DNA from: Acidobacteriota bacterium
Lineage (GTDB): Bacteria; Acidobacteriota; UBA890; WLXD01
DNA length: 10,061 bases
NCBI GenBank assembly: GCA_022571615.1
Contig: JACZXM010000059.1
Span: forward strand, 1 to 10,061
Direction of reading: 5' to 3'
Shown: piece after piece, positions 6,792 through 10,061 of the stretch
Layout of the letters: the number at the start of each line of letters is the position of its first letter
Numbering within the stretch: position 1 is the stretch's first letter
Notes under the pieces: generated by a model
What the model was told of the DNA's origin: nothing
Seen by the model: only the letters and a program-made list of their open reading frames with translations
Database searches by the model: none
Position numbers and translations under genes: made by a program

Positions 6792-6844
6792 TGGCGTGAC
6801 GCTCGTTCCCGAGTTCAAGGGACGCACGGAAGAGGAGCTTTCCG

Positions 6845-7222
6845 ATGGCCCGTATTGCGGGTGTTGATTTACGTCTGGACAAGCGCGTCGAGATCGCGTT
6901 GACCGACATCTACGGGATCGGTCGAGCGCGAGCCAATTCCATCCTGGCCTCGGCCAAGGTAGAGCCTGACCAGCGGGTCAAGGACCTCACCGAACAAGAG
7001 GTAAGCCGCATCCGGCAGGTGATCGATCGGCTCGGGCAGGTGGAAGGTGAGCTGCGCAAAGAAATCCAGATGAATATCAAGCGCCTGATCGAGATTGGGT
7101 CCTATCGCGGCATGCGTCATCGGCGCAATCTGCCGGCTCGGGGACAGCGCACCAAGACGAATGCCCGAACTCGGAAGGGTCCGCGCGGCATGGCGATCAA
7201 GAAAAAAGCGAGCACCAGGTAA
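6845..7222 (+). CDS. rpsM: 30S ribosomal protein S13
   Basis: S13 sits in the head of the small subunit, contacting the P-site tRNA and L5 in the inter-subunit bridge. The product is 125 residues, normal length. It opens [20 protein letters not shown], then IYGIGRARA, the helix-hairpin-helix region. The signature [20 protein letters not shown] (~87-106) is followed by [10 protein letters not shown] and a lysine-rich tail. AGGAG (6833-6837) lies 7 nt before the ATG. This is the first gene of the alpha-operon group. Confidence 0.98.
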   Translation: MARIAGVDLRLDKRVEIALTDIYGIGRARANSILASAKVEPDQRVKDLTEQEVSRIRQVIDRLGQVEGELRKEIQMNIKRLIEIGSYRGMRHRRNLPARGQRTKTNARTRKGPRGMAIKKKASTR

Positions 7223-7287
7223 CGTCCCTCAGCAGTTGGCCGCGCCGTAGCGGCAGAGGCGGGCGCCGCGGAGTTTAGGAACGAGCG

Positions 7288-7674
7288 ATGGTACAGAGAA
7301 AAACCGGCAAGAAAAAGGTCAAGAAGAACATCGCCCAGGGCGTAGCGCATATCCGGGCGACATTCAACAACACGATCATCACGATTTCCGACATGGATGG
7401 GAACACGATCGCGTGGTCGAGCTCGGGATCCAAGGGGTTCAAGGGCTCGCGCAAGGGCACGCCCTTCGCGGCCCAGATCGCGGCGCAAGACGTCGCTGCG
7501 AAGGCCAAGGAACACGGGATCAAGCGGGTCGAGATTCGTATCAAGGGTCCGGGGTCCGGGCGAGAGTCAGCGATCCGGGCACTGCAGTCGGCGGGCATTG
7601 ACGTGACTGCCATCCGCGACGTAACACCGATTCCGCACAATGGATGCCGCGCACCCAAGAAGCGGCGAGTCTGA
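7288..7674 (+). CDS. rpsK: 30S ribosomal protein S11
   Basis: S11 forms part of the platform of the small subunit near the mRNA exit and E site. The product is 128 residues. The lysine-rich start ([17 protein letters not shown]) is followed by [19 protein letters not shown] and [17 protein letters not shown]. The hallmark C-terminus is [15 protein letters not shown], then [21 protein letters not shown] 65-nt gap separates it from rpsM; it contains a short potential hairpin (GCCGC 7239-7243 with GCGGC 7250-7254) of unknown significance. The Shine-Dalgarno sequence is weak (AGGAACGAG). Confidence 0.98.
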   Translation: MVQRKTGKKKVKKNIAQGVAHIRATFNNTIITISDMDGNTIAWSSSGSKGFKGSRKGTPFAAQIAAQDVAAKAKEHGIKRVEIRIKGPGSGRESAIRALQSAGIDVTAIRDVTPIPHNGCRAPKKRRV

Positions 7675-7698
7675 CGAGTCTGAGGAGGATAAGCGAGA

Positions 7699-8328
7699 GT
7701 GGCGCGTTACACAGGTCCGGTTTGCAAGCTCTGTCGTAGGGAGGGCATGAAGCTCTTTCTGAAGGGCTCGCGCTGCACGTCCGACAAGTGCGCCATCGAG
7801 CGGCGAAACTACCCGCCCGGGCAGCACGGGCGAATGCGTCGCCGACGGCCTTCGGACTATTCTATCCAGCTGCGCGAAAAACAGAAGGTGAAGCGAGTTT
7901 ACGGCGTGCTGGAGCGGCAGTTCCGTAAGTACTTCAAGGAGGCGGCGCGACAGCGCGGCATCACCGGCGAAGCATTGCTCACATCGCTCGAGCGGCGCCT
8001 GGACAACGCCGTGTACCGCATGGGATTCGGTCTGTCGCGTCCGCATGCGCGCCAGCTCGTCAAGCACGGGCATGTGGCGGTAAACGGTTCGCGGGTCGAT
8101 ATCCCGTCGTACCAGGTCAAGCAGGGAGATACAGTGGCGGTGCGCGACAAGAGTCGCAATAACACCGAGATCCAGCTAGCAGTGGAGAACGCGAGGATCG
8201 GCAGCCCGGTTGGCTGGATCGAGGCCGATCTTGACAAGCTCTCGGGCACGGTAACGCGGTTGCCGATGCGCGAGGACATCGGCATGGAAATTCAGGAACA
8301 GCTGATCGTCGAGCTCTACTCCAAGTAG
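7699..8328 (+). CDS. rpsD: 30S ribosomal protein S4 (zinc-binding form)
   Basis: S4 is a primary 16S rRNA-binding protein that nucleates small-subunit assembly; in E. coli it also represses the alpha operon. The product is 209 residues with a GTG start. AGGAGG (7683-7688) lies 10 nt upstream. Cys9, Cys12, Cys26 and Cys31 (CKLC, then CTSDKC) form the N-terminal zinc site of the C+ type. The S4 RNA-binding domain begins at [20 protein letters not shown] and continues [20 protein letters not shown]. The C-terminal [14 protein letters not shown] is typical. Confidence 0.98.
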   Translation: MARYTGPVCKLCRREGMKLFLKGSRCTSDKCAIERRNYPPGQHGRMRRRRPSDYSIQLREKQKVKRVYGVLERQFRKYFKEAARQRGITGEALLTSLERRLDNAVYRMGFGLSRPHARQLVKHGHVAVNGSRVDIPSYQVKQGDTVAVRDKSRNNTEIQLAVENARIGSPVGWIEADLDKLSGTVTRLPMREDIGMEIQEQLIVELYSK

Positions 8329-8381
8329 ATCTCAGTCTTTCACGGTAGCTGTCGAGAATCGGATGGCTCAGGAGATCCGGA

Positions 8382-9365
8382 ATGCTCTGGACAGGTTTTC
8401 AGCGTCCCAAGCGGCTCGAGGTTGACCTCGATTCGCTCACGGACCGCTACGGAAAGTTCGTTGCACAGCCCTTTGAACGGGGCTTCGCGACCACAGTTGG
8501 ACATGCACTGCGGCGGGTACTGCTTTCCTCGGTGGAGGGCGCCGCGATCACGGCGCTCAAGATCGAGGGCGTGCTGCACGAGTTCAGCTCGTTGCCGGGT
8601 GTCGTCGAGGACACCACGGACCTGATTCTGAACCTCAAGGCCATTCCCTTCCGCCTCAACGTCGACAAGCCCAAGACGTTGTTGCTCAAGAAGAGCGGTG
8701 CAGGAGCGGTGACGGCGGCGGATATCGAAGAGGATCCCGACTTCACCTGCATCGAGCCGGACGCACATATATGCACCCTTTCCAAGGGGGGATCGATCGA
8801 GATCCAGCTACGACTGCGCCGGGGTCGTGGCTACACCTCGGCCGATCAGAACCTCGAGGAGGGCATGGATATCGGGTGGCTCCCGATCGACTCCGTGCAC
8901 TCGCCGGTACGCAAGGTTAACTACAACGTCGAGACGGCCCGCATCGGCCGGGTCGGTAACTATGAGCGCCTGGAGCTCGACATCGCCACCAACGGCACGG
9001 TGACGCCCGACCGCGCCATTGCGCTCGCGGCCAAGCTCATGCGAGATCATCTCGCTGTGTTTGTCGATATCGAGGAGGAGCAGGAGGAGGAGCACGAGGA
9101 GCCGGATCAGGACCTGACCGCCTTCTACTCCCACCTGAACCGCTCGGTCGACGAGTTGGAGCTATCCGTTCGCTCGTACAACTGTCTCAAGAACGCCGAG
9201 ATCCGCACCATCCGCGATCTTGTGCAGCGCAGCGAGCAGGAGATGCTCAAGACGAAGAACTTCGGCAAGAAGTCGCTTCAAGAGATCAAGGAAGTTCTGG
9301 CGGATATGGGACTGACGCTGGACATGGACCTGTCGGATCTACCGCTGGCACCAGACGCGAACTAG
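8382..9365 (+). CDS. rpoA: DNA-directed RNA polymerase alpha subunit
   Basis: Alpha dimerises to nucleate RNA polymerase assembly, and its C-terminal domain contacts UP elements and activators. The product is 327 residues. The N-terminal domain has [20 protein letters not shown], then [20 protein letters not shown] and [18 protein letters not shown]. The C-terminal domain begins near residue 252 ([20 protein letters not shown]) and includes the helix-hairpin-helix [14 protein letters not shown]. The linker at 231-244 is strikingly acidic ([14 protein letters not shown]). AGGAG (8370-8374) lies 7 nt before the ATG. The opening [15 protein letters not shown] recalls acidobacterial alpha subunits; that is from memory. 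Confidence 0.98.
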   Translation: MLWTGFQRPKRLEVDLDSLTDRYGKFVAQPFERGFATTVGHALRRVLLSSVEGAAITALKIEGVLHEFSSLPGVVEDTTDLILNLKAIPFRLNVDKPKTLLLKKSGAGAVTAADIEEDPDFTCIEPDAHICTLSKGGSIEIQLRLRRGRGYTSADQNLEEGMDIGWLPIDSVHSPVRKVNYNVETARIGRVGNYERLELDIATNGTVTPDRAIALAAKLMRDHLAVFVDIEEEQEEEHEEPDQDLTAFYSHLNRSVDELELSVRSYNCLKNAEIRTIRDLVQRSEQEMLKTKNFGKKSLQEIKEVLADMGLTLDMDLSDLPLAPDAN

Positions 9366-9388
9366 GACCCAGGGAGACATCCGTCATC

Positions 9389-9925
9389 ATGCGTCATCGT
9401 TGCACGACGCCTAAGCTCGGACGAACAGCGTCTCATCGCGACGCCATGCTACGCAACATGGTGACCGACCTGTTTCGTCACGAGAAGATCCGCACGACGC
9501 AGGCCAAGGCCAAGGTCCTTCGCCCGTATGCGGAGAAGCTCATTACTCTCGGCAAGCGCGAGACGCTTCACGCCCGTCGTCGGGCGGCACGCCTGATCCG
9601 CGACAAATTGGTCCTGCGCAAGCTGTTCGACGACCTGGCACCGCGTTACGCCGAGCGCCCGGGCGGCTACACCAGGATCACCAAGCTGCCGCAGCGCGCC
9701 GGCGACAACGCCCACATGGCGGTCATCGAGCTGGTCGAGGCGGAGATGAAGGCGCGCAAGAGCAAGCCCAAGAAGCGCGGTGGACCGCGAACCGCCGCGC
9801 AGGATACGGTCGAGGCGGCCAGCGAACCCGACGCTGCCTCGATCGACGCCGACGACGCCGACGATGCTGCCGATGTCGAGGATGGCGGCGACGAAGCGCA
9901 AGAGGAAGCAAAAACTGACGACTGA
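9389..9925 (+). CDS. rplQ: 50S ribosomal protein L17 with acidic C-terminal extension
   Basis: L17 lies near the peptide exit tunnel of the large subunit. The conserved core is residues 1-120: [60 protein letters not shown] and IELVE. Typical L17 proteins have about 115-130 residues; this one has 178. Residues 121-134 are very basic ([14 protein letters not shown]). From about 140 the tail becomes Ala/Asp/Glu-rich and ends [11 protein letters not shown]. Such low-complexity tails occur in some phyla, and the function is unknown. GGGAGA near 9372 serves as the Shine-Dalgarno sequence. Confidence 0.97.
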   Translation: MRHRCTTPKLGRTASHRDAMLRNMVTDLFRHEKIRTTQAKAKVLRPYAEKLITLGKRETLHARRRAARLIRDKLVLRKLFDDLAPRYAERPGGYTRITKLPQRAGDNAHMAVIELVEAEMKARKSKPKKRGGPRTAAQDTVEAASEPDAASIDADDADDAADVEDGGDEAQEEAKTDD

Positions 9926-9976
9926 TCCAGCAGGGTGCGAAACAGCTCTTCCGCATTCTGCAGGCTACGGGCACCC

Positions 9977-10049
9977 GGGCCGTTAGCTCAGTTGGGAGAG
10001 CGCCGGCCTCGCATGCCGGAGGTCGGGGGTTCGAGTCCCCCACGGTCCA
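9977..10049 (+). tRNA. tRNA-Ala, anticodon CGC
   Basis: A complete cloverleaf folds by eye. The acceptor stem is GGGCCGT (9977-9983) with ACGGTCC (10042-10048), and the discriminator is A (10049). The D-arm stem is GCTC/GAGC. The anticodon stem CCGGC/GCCGG closes the loop CTCGCAT (10008-10014), giving anticodon CGC at 10010-10012 for GCG codons. The T arm is GGGGG/CCCCC around TTCGAGT. The acceptor contains the G3-U70 wobble that is the alanine identity element, confirming the assignment. CCA is not encoded. It begins 51 nt after rplQ with no obvious terminator between, so co-transcription with the ribosomal operon is possible. Confidence 0.97.
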
Positions 10050-10061
10050 CTCGGTAGCAAG

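Noticed and set aside
863..9925. Novel system or mobile cassette inside the operon
   Set aside because: Every coding stretch is a conserved housekeeping gene in standard order; there are no transposase, direct-repeat or CRISPR-like signals.
9926..9976. Terminator between rplQ and the tRNA
   Set aside because: I see no stable hairpin followed by a T-run.

Overview
The window is a bacterial ribosomal-protein super-operon, all on the + strand. It covers most of the spc operon and the complete alpha operon: (3' end of rplE)-rpsH-rplF-rplR-rpsE-rpmD-rplO-secY-adk-map-infA-rpmJ-rpsM-rpsK-rpsD-rpoA-rplQ, followed by a tRNA-Ala(CGC). Genes are tightly packed, and three junctions overlap (rplO/secY, secY/adk, adk/map). 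The organism is a GC-rich bacterium. The adk-map-infA-rpmJ block between secY and rpsM excludes an E. coli-like arrangement. The N-terminus of the RNA polymerase alpha subunit ([15 protein letters not shown]...), together with a Pal-like lipoprotein carrying an Ig-like domain, recalls Acidobacteriota. That placement is inference from memory and was not tested by a search.

Region by region: 1-66 holds a perfect 21-bp inverted repeat with a 3-nt loop. 67-264 has no gene I can support. 265-852 is one open frame that begins as a Pal-type lipoprotein (signal peptide, lipobox Cys, Ig-like domain, then the FFDYD start of the OmpA-like domain) and switches to the last ~38 residues of ribosomal protein L5. 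863-4865 is the spc ribosomal cluster ending in secY. 4865-6545 is adk-map-infA. 6546-6844 is a looser stretch holding the 37-residue rpmJ, a possible promoter and a possible leader hairpin. 6845-9925 is rpsM-rpsK-rpsD-rpoA-rplQ. 9977-10049 is the tRNA.

Together the genes build both ribosomal subunits (S4, S5, S8, S11, S13; L6, L15, L17, L18, L30, L36). They also supply initiation factor 1, the RNA polymerase alpha subunit, the Sec translocon channel, adenylate kinase and N-terminal methionine removal: a standard growth-linked housekeeping set.

The main anomaly is the left end. A truncated pal reads in frame into a truncated rplE exactly at a DYDK motif that both families carry. Neither protein would be complete, and L5 is normally essential. 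This is either a genuine rearrangement, with intact copies elsewhere, or a chimeric assembly join. rpsN (S14), commonly found between rplE and rpsH, is also absent at this site. I saw no mobile element, CRISPR array, defence system or other novel cassette.
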